Assembly: GCA_933207985.1 (NCBI GenBank)
Contig: OW240913.1
Coordinates: 99,483,126-99,547,125, forward strand
Direction: 5' to 3'
Length of the DNA: 64,000 nt
Source: Pelobates cultripes
Lineage: Eukaryota; Chordata; Amphibia; Anura; Pelobatidae
Position numbers and translations under genes: made by a program
Shown here: one piece after another, positions 30,540-40,768 of the stretch
Position numbering within the stretch: position 1 is the stretch's first letter
How the letters are laid out: each line of letters starts with the position of its first letter
Notes under the pieces: model-generated
Told to the model about the DNA's origin: nothing
Seen by the model: the letters and a program-made list of their open reading frames with translations, nothing else
Database searches by the model: none

Positions 30540-31080
30540 ATGTGTTATTGTAGAGGATCTAATATGTGTGCTTATGGTATGTAGTGTATAGGGATACCAG
30601 TTTGTGCAGGTGATGCAGTGTGTTTGGGTGTAGTGGAAGCAGTGTGTGTTTGTGTATAAGGGATGTATTGTGTGTTTCTGGTTGTGTGTAAGGGATGCAT
30701 TGTGTGAATCTGTGTTTGTATGCATAAGGGATGCAAGGTGTGTGTCTGTAAGTGTGTGCATTGAGTGTGTGTAAGAAATACATTGTGTTTTGGTGTGTAT
30801 GTAAGAGAAGCAGTGTGTGTGTTTGCATGTGTGTGTAAGGGATGAATTGTGTGTTTCTGTGTATGTGTGCAAAGGATGCATTGTCTTTGTGTGTAAGGGT
30901 TGCATTTTGTGTGTGTGTGTGTGTGTGTGTAATGGATGCATTGTGTGTTTATCTGTGTGTAAGGGAAGCATGTTGTGTTTCTGTGTGTAAGGGAAGCATG
31001 TTGTGTTTCTGTGTGTGTAGGGATGCATTGTGTGTTTCTGTGTATGTATAGGGATGCATTGTGTGTGTGTGTGCGCGTAG
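30540..31080 (+). repeat. GT-rich minisatellite
   Basis: About 18 irregular units of 25-35 bp built from TGTGTGTTTCTGTGTGTAAG and GGATGCATTG. Apparent Thr/His-rich frames on the minus strand are artefacts. Confidence 0.9.
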
Positions 31081-31139
31081 TGTGAAAGAGCTCCCTGTCC
31101 TGCCCCTGTCCTATAGAGCTCTCCCTTCTGTCCCTTAGA

Positions 31140-31930
31140 GCTCTCCCCTGCCCCTTAGTGGTCTGTCCTCACCCCCCACCCTCCCCTAGTGGTCTCTTCT
31201 CACACCCACCCACCCTCCCTGTGTTCTCCTCACCTCCCCTTCTCCTCACCCCCTCTCCCGTGTTCTTCTCAACCCCACCCTCCCTGTGTTCTTCTCACTC
31301 CCCCGTGTTCTTCTCACCTCCCCCTCCCTGTGTTCTCCACACCTCCCCTTCTCCTCACCCCCTCACCCTGTGTTCTTCTCACCCCCCTCCCTGTTTTTTT
31401 CTCACTCCCCCCTCCCTGTGTTATTCTCACCTCCCCCCCCCCCTGTGTTCTCCTTATCTCCCATTCTCCCCAACCCCTGTGTTCTTCTCGCTCCCCCCTC
31501 CTGTGTTCTTCCTCCTCCACTTCCTCCTGTGTTTCTTCTCACTCTCCCTGTGTTCTTCTCACTCCCCCCTCCTGTGTTCTTTCCTCCTGTAAGTATTCTC
31601 ACCTCCCCCTATATGTTCTCCTCATCTCCCTTCTCCTCACCCTCCTCCTGTGTTCTTTCCTCCTCCACTCCCTCCTCCTGTGTTCTTCTTACCTCCACTC
31701 TCTCCCTCCCCCTTTTCTTCTACATCCTCCCCTTCTTTTTTACTCCCCTCTCCCCTTCTTCTTACTCCCCCTCCCCTTCTTCTTTTGCTTCCTTCCTCTT
31801 CTTCTTGCTTCCCTCTACTCTTCTTCCCTCTTTACTCCCCTCCCTTCTTATTTCCCCTCTCTTCTTCTTATTCCCCCCTCCTCTCTTCTTCTTACTCCCC
31901 CTCCCCCCTCTTCTTCTTACTTACCATCTG
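31140..31930 (+). repeat. polypyrimidine minisatellite (CT-rich)
   Basis: Nearly 800 bp with almost no purines except a spaced GTG, built from CCCCCTCCCTGTGTTCTTCT plus CACTC or CACCTC linkers in units of about 25-35 bp. The proline/serine/phenylalanine frames of up to 261 codons are repeat-coded. Sequence of this kind can adopt triplex structures. Confidence 0.92.
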
Positions 31931-31934
31931 TTGA

Positions 31935-32260
31935 GGCCCCAGCCACATGGTATAATTTCTGGGGCCGCACGTGAAGGGGCCAATCGGGTGGTCCATGCTG
32001 TTAGGGCCACCCGATGGAAATGATTATCATCAGAGTGGGACCGGTAACAGCATGAGCGGGCCCCCTCTGATGATGTCAGATGCTGGGAGGAAGTGACTGC
32101 CCCAGGCACTCCTCCCAGCAACTACCAGGAGCCGCGCGAGAGGAAGAAGAGAGTCAGAGTAGGAACTCTGACTCCCATCAACCTGAGTCACAGGACCCCA
32201 GGGAAGTCACCCTCCTGCATCTTAAAGGTAGGTAAAAGGAGGGTGACTAAAATATTTTGC
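31935..32260. other. GC-richer unique block of the composite insertion
   Basis: Contains an inverted pair GGGTGGTCCATGCTG / GGGCCACCCGATGG near 31985-32015. No coding signal. Confidence 0.35.
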
Positions 32261-32261
32261 A

Positions 32262-32598
32262 TGTGTGTGTTAGTGTCTGTATGTATTTGTGTGTATGTGT
32301 CTGTGTGTGTGTCTGTGTGTCTGTATGTGTCTGTGTGTGTGTGTCTGTATGTCTATGTGTCTGTGTGTGTGTGTGTATTTGTCTGTGTCTGTAGGTATCT
32401 ATGTGTATGTGTCTGTAGGTATCTATGTATGTGTATGTGTGTCTGTGTTTCTGTATGTGTGTGTGTGTGTGTGTGTGTCTGTATGTATGTGTGTGTGTCT
32501 CTATGTCTGTGTGTCTGTATTTATGTGTGTCTGTGTGTGTTTCTGTGTATGTGTCTGTATGTGTGTGTCTTTCTGTATGTATGTGTGTCTGTGTGTAT
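32262..32598 (+). repeat. GT microsatellite-like zone (TGTCTGTATGTG)n
   Basis: Degenerate TGTCTGTATGTG units over about 335 bp. The L2 LINE tail abuts its right end. Confidence 0.92.
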
Positions 32599-33490
32599 TA
32601 TTATTATTATGTTATTTATATAGCGCCATCAAATTCCACAGCGCTTTACAATGGGTGGACGAACAGACATGTAGTTGTAACTAGACAAGTTGGTCACACA
32701 GGAACAGAGGGGTTGAGGGCCCTGCTCAATGAGCTTACATGCTAGAGGCAGTGGGGTAAAATGACACGAAAAGGTAAGGATAGTATTGGACTAGTGACAG
32801 TTGCAGAAGAGGAATCAGTCGGGAGCTATTAACAGTTCAATTGATACACTTTTATGAAGAAGTGGGTTTTTAACGGTTTTTTGAAGGAGTGGAGACTGGG
32901 TGAGCATCTAACGGAGGAGGGAAGCGAGCTCCACAGGAACGGTGCAGCCCTCGAGAAATCTTGAAGGCGAGCATCAGAGGTGGGAGTACGGACAGAAGAT
33001 AGACGTAAGTCTTCAGCAGATCGTAAGGGCCTAGACATACTTGTGTATAAGGGAGGATAGATAGGTGGGAGCAGCATTATGTAGAGATTTGAAACCAGAA
33101 TTTTAAATTGTGCTCTATATCTTATAGGAAGCCAATATAGGGACTGACAGAAGGGTGAGGGGAGGGCGGACAGGAAGATGAGCCTCGTCCCCGCATGCAT
33201 TATGGACTGTAATGGCGCAAGTTGGGAGCACATAAGACCCCTAAGAAGTGGATTACAGTAGCCAAGGCGAGAAAGGACAGTGGAATGGACCAGCACCTTA
33301 GTCGCATTAGGCGTTAAGTAGGGGCGGATGCGCGCAATGTTTTTGAGATGGAAATGGCAGGATTTGGCGACAGACTGAACATGAGGCTTGAAGGAGAGGT
33401 TGGAGTCAAAGAGATCACCTAGTCAAGAGGGACGGGGAAATGATATTGGAAGCCAAAGGAGCTAATAAGTTTACCAAGGGAGGCAGTATA
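32598..33490 (-). pseudogene. L2-type LINE, 3' portion, internally deleted
   Basis: On the minus strand the frame 33296-32829 reads VLSRLGYCNPLLRGL, then QSLYWLPIRYRAQFKILV, then RAAPFLWSSLPSSVR and SLHSFKKPLKTHFF. This is the conserved C-terminal block of L2 elements (LDYCNSLL, HWLPV..R..FKIL, LWNSLP, FK..LKT.LF). The 3' end is GGCGCTATATAAATAAC plus an ATA/ATT tail (32598-32630), the same as in the copy at 42050-43437. Upstream, [17 protein letters not shown] (about 33480-33430) joins directly to FDSNLSFKPHVQSVAKS, skipping the stretch with the YADD box, so about 300 bp are deleted. It cannot encode an active polymerase. Confidence 0.85.
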
Positions 33491-33639
33491 GTATCTCTGT
33501 GTGTGTCTGTATGAGGTGGCGGTGGGGCCCCATGGATCAGTTTTGGGGTGGGAGCAGGGGGGCCCCATGGTTCAGTTTTGCACCGGGGCCCCAGGGGTTG
33601 TGCGTACGCCACTGCCAGTAGGAATAGTACTCTAAAAGG

Positions 33640-33990
33640 AATAAATAAATGTAAGACCAAATACAGTGAGAATGAGTTTTTTTATTAATGACTTTTACTA
33701 GAAGTGTTGTGTATCTGCTAATATGCCCATGTGGCTTACAGATCGTGGGTCTTACTATTTGCCCATTACATGTAAGAATCAGTGAGCACGTTAATAATAT
33801 TTTAAAAGGGTATACACAACACACTTTAAAGACCATCACAATACGGACCCTAGAGGGCTCACTTTTCTGGGTATACATATAGTGAATAAAACATATAGTG
33901 GGGGCAACCATGTGCAGAAGATAGGTAGAGAAGAAATTAAGTGGGTGCATAAACTTAAAACCTTGGCACCCCAAGGTTTGAATATATAAT
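33640..33990 (+). pseudogene. Penelope-like GIY-YIG endonuclease and C-terminus
   Basis: The frame at 33688-33882 contains VVYLLICPCGLQIVGLTICP, then VRISEHVNNILKGY. Penelope-like GIY-YIG domains read YL..CPCG..YVG.T......R..EH...I..G. The second tyrosine of YIG is isoleucine here (QIVG), so the catalytic site is damaged; the arginine and EH are kept. After a frameshift, GREEIKWVHKLKTLAPQGLN (about 33925-33985) is the usual C-terminal motif. The endonuclease would cut target DNA for insertion. Confidence 0.8.
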
Positions 33991-34416
33991 TTGATCTTTT
34001 TAATTTTGTATAATTTTTATAATATTTTTGTAATATTTTAATCAAGGATTTATTATATTTTTGTCTTTTATTCTCCATTAGTTTGCTAGTAGTGAGATTG
34101 TAGTAATGTTTTACTGTTGGGTCCTACTTCATTTCTTGCCTACAACCATGATATTATAAACAATAGATTTTTTGTTTTATTCTATTTTTGGGATGATTGT
34201 GCAATATTTCTTCTAATTTTTGTTTTCTCCTTTTCTTTTTTCCCTATAGTAGATTATTATTTTAATATGTATTTACATGCAAATATGGTTATTTATATAT
34301 CTGTATGTCGGATTAAGTTACAGTGTATATTTTCAGACCTTTAGAAGATATACCCCCTTTTTATGAACTGACAAGGTTTTTGGGACTTATGTATATGTAT
34401 GATGCATATAGTCTTA

Positions 34417-35132
34417 ACCTGTGAGCACTGCTGAATAATTATGGCTTAACCTATGGACATTCTCCAATTGGGACTGATTTGGGCATCTCACGTCCATGCT
34501 ATGGACATATATATCGACTGTGGGCGAAACGCGTCATCACGTCCTGCCGTCATATGCACACGCACCCCGGAAGTATCGGAGTCCAAGTACCTGTTTCCCA
34601 CAGCCGGCAGTGGTGAGACCCAGGAAGAACTCTATCGGTGGGGTGAGAGGCTAAGAGCGAATTCGGCTAGTTTCTGTTGTTTTTAAAGTGTTATAATTAA
34701 TAAAAGATTGGACTTTTTACCACAGCAGAGTCCATAGTGGTATATCCTGAGGCTTTTACTGTTAGAGCAGGGTCCTCTGCTCCACACTTGTGAGTGTTCC
34801 CTTCTGAAGGTTTAATACCTTTTTAAATTTACTGTGCAATATTGCCCTATGTCTGAGGTTGTTGTTTTTTCTTTTTTTACATGTGTACCTTCTATGTGGA
34901 GTCAACTCATACTAATGAATATTGTGTTTAAGTAAAGTGTGGCACTTTACACTGCTCTTTTGCACAAGAATTGCAACACTTTATTGTTATCCATTTATTG
35001 CACTGGTGCTCATTTATTTTTGCACTTTAACATATATGCACTTTAGCAAATAACATTTATACAAAGATTTTATATATTTTAACAAGTACGCATCTTAAAG
35101 ACACAGCGCACCTTATTTGTTTTTAGTATTGT
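34417..35132. repeat. Penelope inverted arm, right
   Basis: Complement of 28285-29000. It carries GGGCGAAACGCGTC at 34522-34535, matching the GAAA half of a hammerhead ribozyme core, whereas the left arm retains the CTGAGGA half. Confidence 0.92.
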
Positions 35133-35258
35133 ACTGAGTGTCATTTTAAATTTATACACTGCATGAGGTACAGCTTCATTTGAATGTTTCTTTGGTCTGT
35201 TTATTAGCACCATTGTTACTTGAATTTGTCTGTTTTCGTTTGTAAACCTGGTTTACCA

Positions 35259-35638
35259 TTATCAAAAACTAGGTTTAATTCTGAATGCTTACAAGCTCAT
35301 TACATCACATGACTATTTTATTGTATGCACTTACTTGACAAATAAACCATTAAAGTAAGCTAAACAATGAAAGCATAATATGTTAATGTTGTCAGAAAAT
35401 CTTGAGCAACAATCCTAAAAATATTTCTGTTTATAATTGTGCTATTTCATGTTCATAACTGCAGACATCTCAATATTCTTCTGGGAGGAATTTATTATAT
35501 ATGTGAGTTTAGTGCATCCAGAATGGTTCAGTAAATTTTACATTGTTGGTTACATCTGCACGCAAAAGAGATATGGAGTTGCCTAGGGAGTAATTCAAAA
35601 TAAAGATGGGCATGCATTTCTTCTAATACATTTCAATT
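35259..35638. other. no recognised feature
   Basis: Unique-looking DNA between the Penelope-like element and a MITE. Confidence 0.5.
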
Positions 35639-35646
35639 ACCTAGAA
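35639..35646. repeat. target-site duplication, left, of hAT MITE
   Basis: ACCTAGAA, repeated exactly at 35767-35774. Confidence 0.9.
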
Positions 35647-35766
35647 CAGGGGTAGGCAACCTTTGGCACTCCAGGCGCTGTGGACCACATCTCCCACAAT
35701 GCTCTTACAGCTATAATGGGAGGTGTAGTCCAAAACATCTGCAGTGTCGAAGGTTGCCTATCCCTG
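35647..35766. mobile_element. 120-bp palindromic hAT MITE
   Basis: Ends CAGGGGTAGGCAACCTTTGG and CGAAGGTTGCCTATCCCTG. The whole element is a near-palindrome (GTGGACCACATCTCCCA... with ...TGGGAGGTGTAGTCCAAAAC). The exact 8-bp duplication and CAGGG end place it in hAT. A diverged relative is at 51957-52075. Confidence 0.93.
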
Positions 35767-35774
35767 ACCTAGAA

Positions 35775-37189
35775 TAACTAGTAAACAAAATGTATGGCTT
35801 GTGTTTCAAATTTTGTGGCTCTTGTGTCATCAACTTTTCATCAAAACAGAATTCGTTTTGTATCTTATTTTTTTTTTTTTTAAATCCAGTACATGTAGCA
35901 AGAAAGCAGTAAAAGAGGTAAAAAAATGTATCCATGGTCAATCACCATGACATCACAACTGAATCACACTTTGCCAAACAAGAAGAATATTTGCTGTGTT
36001 TGCCCAAATGCTGTTTTCAGCGACTGTACATCCCGTCCAAAGTCAGTGGGAGAAAAAGCAAAGTGAGTTATGAAATTATAACAGTAATCAGTGTTATGCA
36101 GATTAATGCATAGTTCTAGAACAATGATTTGAAAATTGCACACAATTTGTTGTAAAGACAATTTACTTCTTTTCATTTTTAATCTCCATAGTGTTTGATT
36201 ATGTTTTTCCATGAAATATGAAAGCTAATTTAACAGGAAGCCAAAACACATCTTAAAGATTACTCTGATAATGCTAATATGCCCTTTAAAATTGAGGCCA
36301 GCTGGGAAATTGAAAGGGTGGCAAGTGGAACGAAGTCATATTAAATTGGCACGATACCAGTCACTGGAATGGCCTAACTGACAGTTGTAGCATCTGGAAA
36401 GCAGTTGATAAGAAAATCCTGTTAAATGCTATGCCAGTTTTTTTCCCCTTAAATTAAATCTAAAATGTGTTAATATGTAACACAACATTGTCTTTTTTTC
36501 CTTCAATGTCTCCCTTTCTTAAGTTAAAATGTTAAATGGTATCAGCGGCATCACATAATAAGAAGAACTGACTGTCTTCACAAGCATCATTAGTTCTGTA
36601 ATTATGTCACTTATAGCAATAACTGGAAACATTATGATAATATCTTCCAACTGTTCCCTCAATAAAATTCATCAGAAGTTGTATTTCTCCCAAGCATACC
36701 CTCAATGTTTTTTTTTTGTTTTTGTTTTTTTTTATATATATGTGACATTTTATTGTTGACCCATTGTATGGAGTTAGTAAAACCCCTGGGAATATGATGT
36801 CTAAACCCATTGCTGTAAGCTTTCTCTGCATATATAAATAATTTAGTTTCCAGAATGACCCGAAATGTGGGCTGGGAAATTTATTACAAAATAAATGTAT
36901 CACTTGGCCAAGATTGGAAGCAGGAATGGATAAATGTATCAACCATAAGTTAGAAATAGGAGAACAGATGGTCGAGGTCCAGCTTTTTGTATAAAAAAAA
37001 GTGAATACATAATACAACTTTTAATATCGTCAATTCTTTATCTCACATAAGATACATCAACTCTGTTGTTATAAGCTGAATATCAAGTAAGTAAGGCAGC
37101 AAGCACTAAATATGGAATAATCACTAAGGTAAAAAGAAAAACGTTACCAGCTAGAGCAAAAGATCACAATATATGTTTTTTTATAAACA
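35775..37189. other. no recognised feature
   Basis: AT-rich DNA with T-runs near 35868-35880 and 36710-36735. The frame at 36607-37017 (minus) has no known domain and is low complexity in part. Confidence 0.45.
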
Positions 37190-37695
37190 CAGTGGGACCT
37201 CGGTTTACAAATGACTCTGTTAACATAATTTTCGGTTTACAAAGGAAAATCCATTGAAAATAATGCCTCGGTTTACACATTTTTTTCACAATACAAAGCA
37301 AGTTTCCCCAGGATGCATTGCACCTGGGAGGTTTATACCACTGACTCCTGCATGCTGGAGCCTGTGGGTAGCACGTGGCGTCGAGTGTGAAGGTGTTGGA
37401 GCGGCTTTTGCATCGAGTTTTGGAGCCATTCTGAAAATTGTTTGCAGTTGTTTTGGGACTTTTTGGTGAATTGCTCAAGCTGTGGAAAGGTAGGGAGCTG
37501 AGCTTCATCGTTTGCATGCCTTTTATTGTGTGCTCTCCACTGTGGGTTGGTTTCCATGCCAGCTCATTTTGACTTTTTTCTGACCTCCAGAATGGATTAA
37601 TTGGTTTTCAATGCATTCCTATGGGAAACTACAAATTTTTCGCAACAAGAAACGTCCCAGAGAACGCATTAAATTCGTAAACCGAGGTCCCACTG
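37190..37695. mobile_element. Tigger/mariner-like MITE, 506 bp
   Basis: The left end CAGTGGGACCTCGGTTTAC and right end GTAAACCGAGGTCCCACTG are perfect 19-bp inverted repeats. The right flank is TA (37696-37697); the left flank has CA, probably a mutated TA. A TA target and CAGTGGGACCTCGG termini fit the Tc1/mariner Tigger group. Further inverted motifs (TCGGTTTACAAA, TTTACACATTT) lie inside. There is no transposase frame. Confidence 0.8.
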
Positions 37696-37697
37696 TA

Positions 37698-38178
37698 TTT
37701 GCATACATGATCCTTTAAAGTTGTACTATACCATCTATACCAACACTGTACCCTGGCAACTTCTCTACCTTTAATATATAGGTCCTTTCACAGATTTTTT
37801 TTACCTGCAATGTTATAGTATTTTTAACTAAATTATTGCACAAATGTTGTGATGAGTCAGTAACTTAATATCTTTATGCACTTATACAAGGGGAGCAAAC
37901 CTTGAAGAACCAGTAAATATTCATACAGCACTAGAAGACTTATAATGTCTATTTTATTCAAGAAAGCAGTTTATGGGGTAGGTATATTACAGTAAACGTT
38001 TTTACACTCAACATTTTATACTTATTTTTTTAATGTATTTTTTTATCCTGCATTTTTTTTTTTTTAATCTAACAGAACCTCCACATCTATCTACATATAT
38101 CCTTGGTGGGGATCATACCACCCGAGCTGATGTTATTGAGAAAAAGGAGCTCTTTAAATTGTGAGTAGATTTTATATA

Positions 38179-38219
<41 letters not shown>

Positions 38220-38402
38220 TTTTAAAGTACTATTGTTTGAAACAGTGAGCACTATATCTCGTTTTATTCCCTTCATATGCCATTTACATTGTGAACATCA
38301 AAAGAGGACAGCTCCATATTTATCCTTTAGCGGGGATTGTACGGCTCAGAGCCCTATCTAAGAGGTGAATAGAAGTTCTCTCCTTGTGAGTGTATTTTAC
38401 CT
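37698..38402. other. no recognised gene; (TA)n microsatellite at 38180-38209
   Basis: Single-copy-looking DNA with poly-T at 38057-38068 and a clean TA run of about 15 units. Confidence 0.5.
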
Positions 38403-38560
38403 TAAAGGAACACTAGAGTCACCTAAACAACTTTAGCTTAATGAAGAAGTTTTAGTGTATAGGTCACACTTCTAAATGGCAGAGAATTGATCAGTAAAAC
38501 TTGGAGTTAAATCACTTTGTTTCTGTTTATGCAGCCCTTGCCACACTCTGTAGTTTAATA
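38403..38560 (+). mobile_element. Kolobok/T2-like terminus, partial
   Basis: CTTAAAGGAACACTAGAGTC, then TAGCTTAATGAAGAAGTTTT, TCTAAATGGCAGAGAATTGA and GGAGTTAAATCACTTTG, collinear with 8716-8810 and 59345-59400. It ends near the start of the CR1 insertion. Confidence 0.6.
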
Positions 38561-38589
38561 TAAGAACAGCAACTGAGTCACACCACACA

Positions 38590-40768
38590 AAAACAAAAAT
38601 GTTAGACTTTAGAAAAACAGACTTTTCTAAAATTAGAATATGTATAGAGGAGTCATTATCAGACTGTGGCAATTTAAATGGAGTCCAAGAGAAATGGGAT
38701 TATTTAAAAGTTGCACTATTGAAGGCAACAGAAAATTGCATTAGGCTTGTCAGTAAAAGCAAAAAAACCAAGAAACCACTGTGGTACTGCGCAGATGTGG
38801 CCAAAATAGTTAAAAACAAAAAGTTAACATTTAGGAATTATAAAAAAAAACAGAGTGAGGAAGACAAAGGGATCTATAAGATTAGGCAGAAAGAGGCTAA
38901 GCAAGTAATAAGAGCTTCCAAATCCAACACAGAAGAGAAAATAGCACAGTCAGTAAAAAAGGGGGACAAAACATTTTTTAGATACATAAATGAGAAAAGA
39001 AAAGTAAAACAAGGATTAGTTAGATTAAAAACAAAAGAAGGAAGGTATGTAGAAGAGGATAAAGCTCTAGCTGACTGCTTCAATGAATATTTTTGTTCTG
39101 TATTTACATATGAAAATGAAGGAAAAGGACCTCAGTTGAGAAAAAGGATAAATGAGTCATTTATTACACGTGAGTTTACAGAGGAAGAGGTTCTATTTCA
39201 ACTGTCAAAAGTAAAGACAAATAAGTCAATGGGACCTGATGGAATACACCCAAAGCTATTAAAAGAGCTTAGTGGTGTACTAGCAAAGCCATTAACAGAT
39301 TTATTTAACCAATCATTGTTAACAGGAGTAGTCCCAGAAGATTGGAAGTTAGCGAATGTTGTTCCCATTTACAAGAAAGGTAATAGGGAGGAGTCGGGCA
39401 ACTATAGGCCAGTAAGCCTTACTTCAGTAGTGGGGAAAGTGATGGAAACCATGTTAAAGGATAGGATTGTTGAACATCTAAAAACACATGGATTTCAAGA
39501 TCAGAGACAACATGGATTTACTTCAGGGAGATCATGCCAAACTAATCTTATAGATTTTTTTTGATTGGGTAATTAAATTATAGAACAGGGTGGTGCAGTA
39601 GACATTGCTTACCTAGATTTCAGTAAGGCTTTTGACACTGTTGCACATAGAAGGCTTATCAATAAATCTTGCAATCTTTAAGTTTGGATTCCAATATTGT
39701 TGAATGGGTAAGGCAGTGGCTGAGTGACAGGCAACAGAGGGTTGTAGTTAATGCAATATATTCGAAGCTTGGACTTGTCACCAGTGGGGTACCTCAGGGA
39801 TCTGTACTTGGACCCATTCTCTTTAATATTTTTATATGTGATATTGCAGAAGGTCTTGATGGTAAGGTATGTCTTTTTGCTGATGATACTAAGATATGTA
39901 ACAGGGTTGATGTTCCAGGAGGGATAAGCCAAATGACAAATGATTTAGGTAAACTAGAAAAATGGTCAGAATTGTGGCAACTGACATTTAATGTGGATAA
40001 GTGCAAGATAATGCATCTTGGACGTAAAAACCCAAGGGCAGAGTACAGAATATTTGATAGAGTCCTAACCTCAACAATTGAGGAAAGGGATTTAGGGGTG
40101 ATTATTTCTGATGACTTAAAGGTAGGCAGACAATGTAATAGAGCAGCAGGAAATGCTAGCAGAATGCTTGGTTGTATAGGGAGAGGTATTAGCAGTAGAA
40201 AGAGGGAAGTGCTCATGCCATTGTACAGAACACTGGTGAGACCTCACTTGGAGTATTGTACACAGTACTGGAGACCATATCTTCAGAAGGATATTGATAT
40301 CTTAGAGAGGGTTCAGAGAAGGGCTACTAAAATGGTTAATGGATTGCGGGATAAAACTTACCAGGAAAGGTTAAATGATCTTAACATATATAGCTTGGAG
40401 GAAAGACAAGACAGGGGGATATGATAGAAACATTTAAATATATAAAGGGAATCAACACAGTAAAGGAGGAGACTATTTAAAAGAAGAAAAACTACCACAA
40501 CAAGAGGGCATCATCTTAAATTAGAGGGACAAAGGTTTAAAAATAATATCAGGAAGTATTACTGTACTGAGAGGGTAGTGGATGCATGGAATAGCCTTCC
40601 AGCTGAAGTGGGTTAACACAGTAAAGGAGTTTAAGCATGCGTGGGATAGGCATAAGGCTATCCTAACTATAAGATAAGGTCAGGGACTAATGAAAGTATT
40701 TAGAAAATTGGGCAGACTAGATGGGCCGAATGGTTCTTATCTGCCGTCACATTCTATGTTTCTGTGTT
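38590..40768 (+). pseudogene. CR1-type LINE ORF2, 5'-truncated, relatively young
   Basis: The frame 38599-39564 (321 codons) starts in the linker. It shows KTNKSMGPDGIHPKLLKEL near residue 210, PEDWKLANVVPIYKKGN, NYRPVSLTSVVGKVME, and QHGFTSGRSCQTNLIDF. A one-base slip in a T-run near 39558 moves the frame (AYLDFSKAFDTVAHRRLIN); a second slip near 39665 leads to 39669-40424. That frame has [20 protein letters not shown], the catalytic FADD box (CLFADDTKI, intact), NVDKCKIMHLGRKNPRAEYR, RPHLEYCTQYW and LERVQRRATKMVNGL. The tail ends with GGGCCGAATGGTTCTTATCT, GCCGTCACATTCTATG and TTCTATG repeats, the usual frog CR1 3' end. The enzyme performs target-primed reverse transcription. Few defects indicate a young but inactive copy. 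Confidence 0.93.

Larger units (their letters stand above)
29976..33614. mobile_element. composite hAT-like insertion inside the Penelope-like element
   Basis: The left edge CAGGGCCTGTGCAAGG and the right edge GCGTACGCCACTG resemble hAT termini (CAGGGCC and CAGTGGC), but no matching 8-bp duplication is visible (GAGGTAAG versus CCAGTAGG). The ends may belong to two merged elements. Inside are a T2-like terminus (30135-30215), a GGGCCCCAGGGCCTG block (30427-30441), three low-complexity zones (30540-32598) and an L2 LINE copy (32598-33490). Confidence 0.5.
28282..35243 (+). mobile_element. Penelope-like element (GIY-YIG type), interrupted
   Basis: The element has inverted arms of about 716 bp (28285-29000 and 34417-35132) plus a ~110-bp tail on the right, and a 15-bp flanking direct repeat. 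Penelope-like elements commonly carry inverted or tandem pseudo-LTRs. Between the arms, plus-strand frames show the typical N-terminus (NLSNQILTNDEISVLGKGLK, 29431-29490), the ADKGG motif (29820) and a GIY-YIG endonuclease remnant (33688-33990). The reverse-transcriptase core is missing; a 3.6-kb composite of other repeats (29976-33614) takes its place. Several stops interrupt the frame at 29200-29640, so the element is dead. Confidence 0.85.

Noticed and set aside
30417..31051. Thr/His-rich frame on the minus strand and Cys/Val-rich frames on the plus strand
   Set aside because: Products of the GT-rich minisatellite.
31158..32023. Plus-strand frames of up to 261 codons rich in Pro, Ser and Phe
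   Set aside because: Coded by a CT-rich minisatellite; several frames are open at once and no domain is present.
32093..32684. Cys/Val-rich frames
   Set aside because: Products of (TGTCTGTATGTG)n units.
29976..33614. A single complete hAT element
   Set aside because: The ends only loosely match each other and the flanking 8 bp differ, so two or more elements or a deletion must be involved.
37164..37557. Overlapping frames at a possible small gene
   Set aside because: Inside the Tigger-like MITE and present on both strands in its inverted structure.
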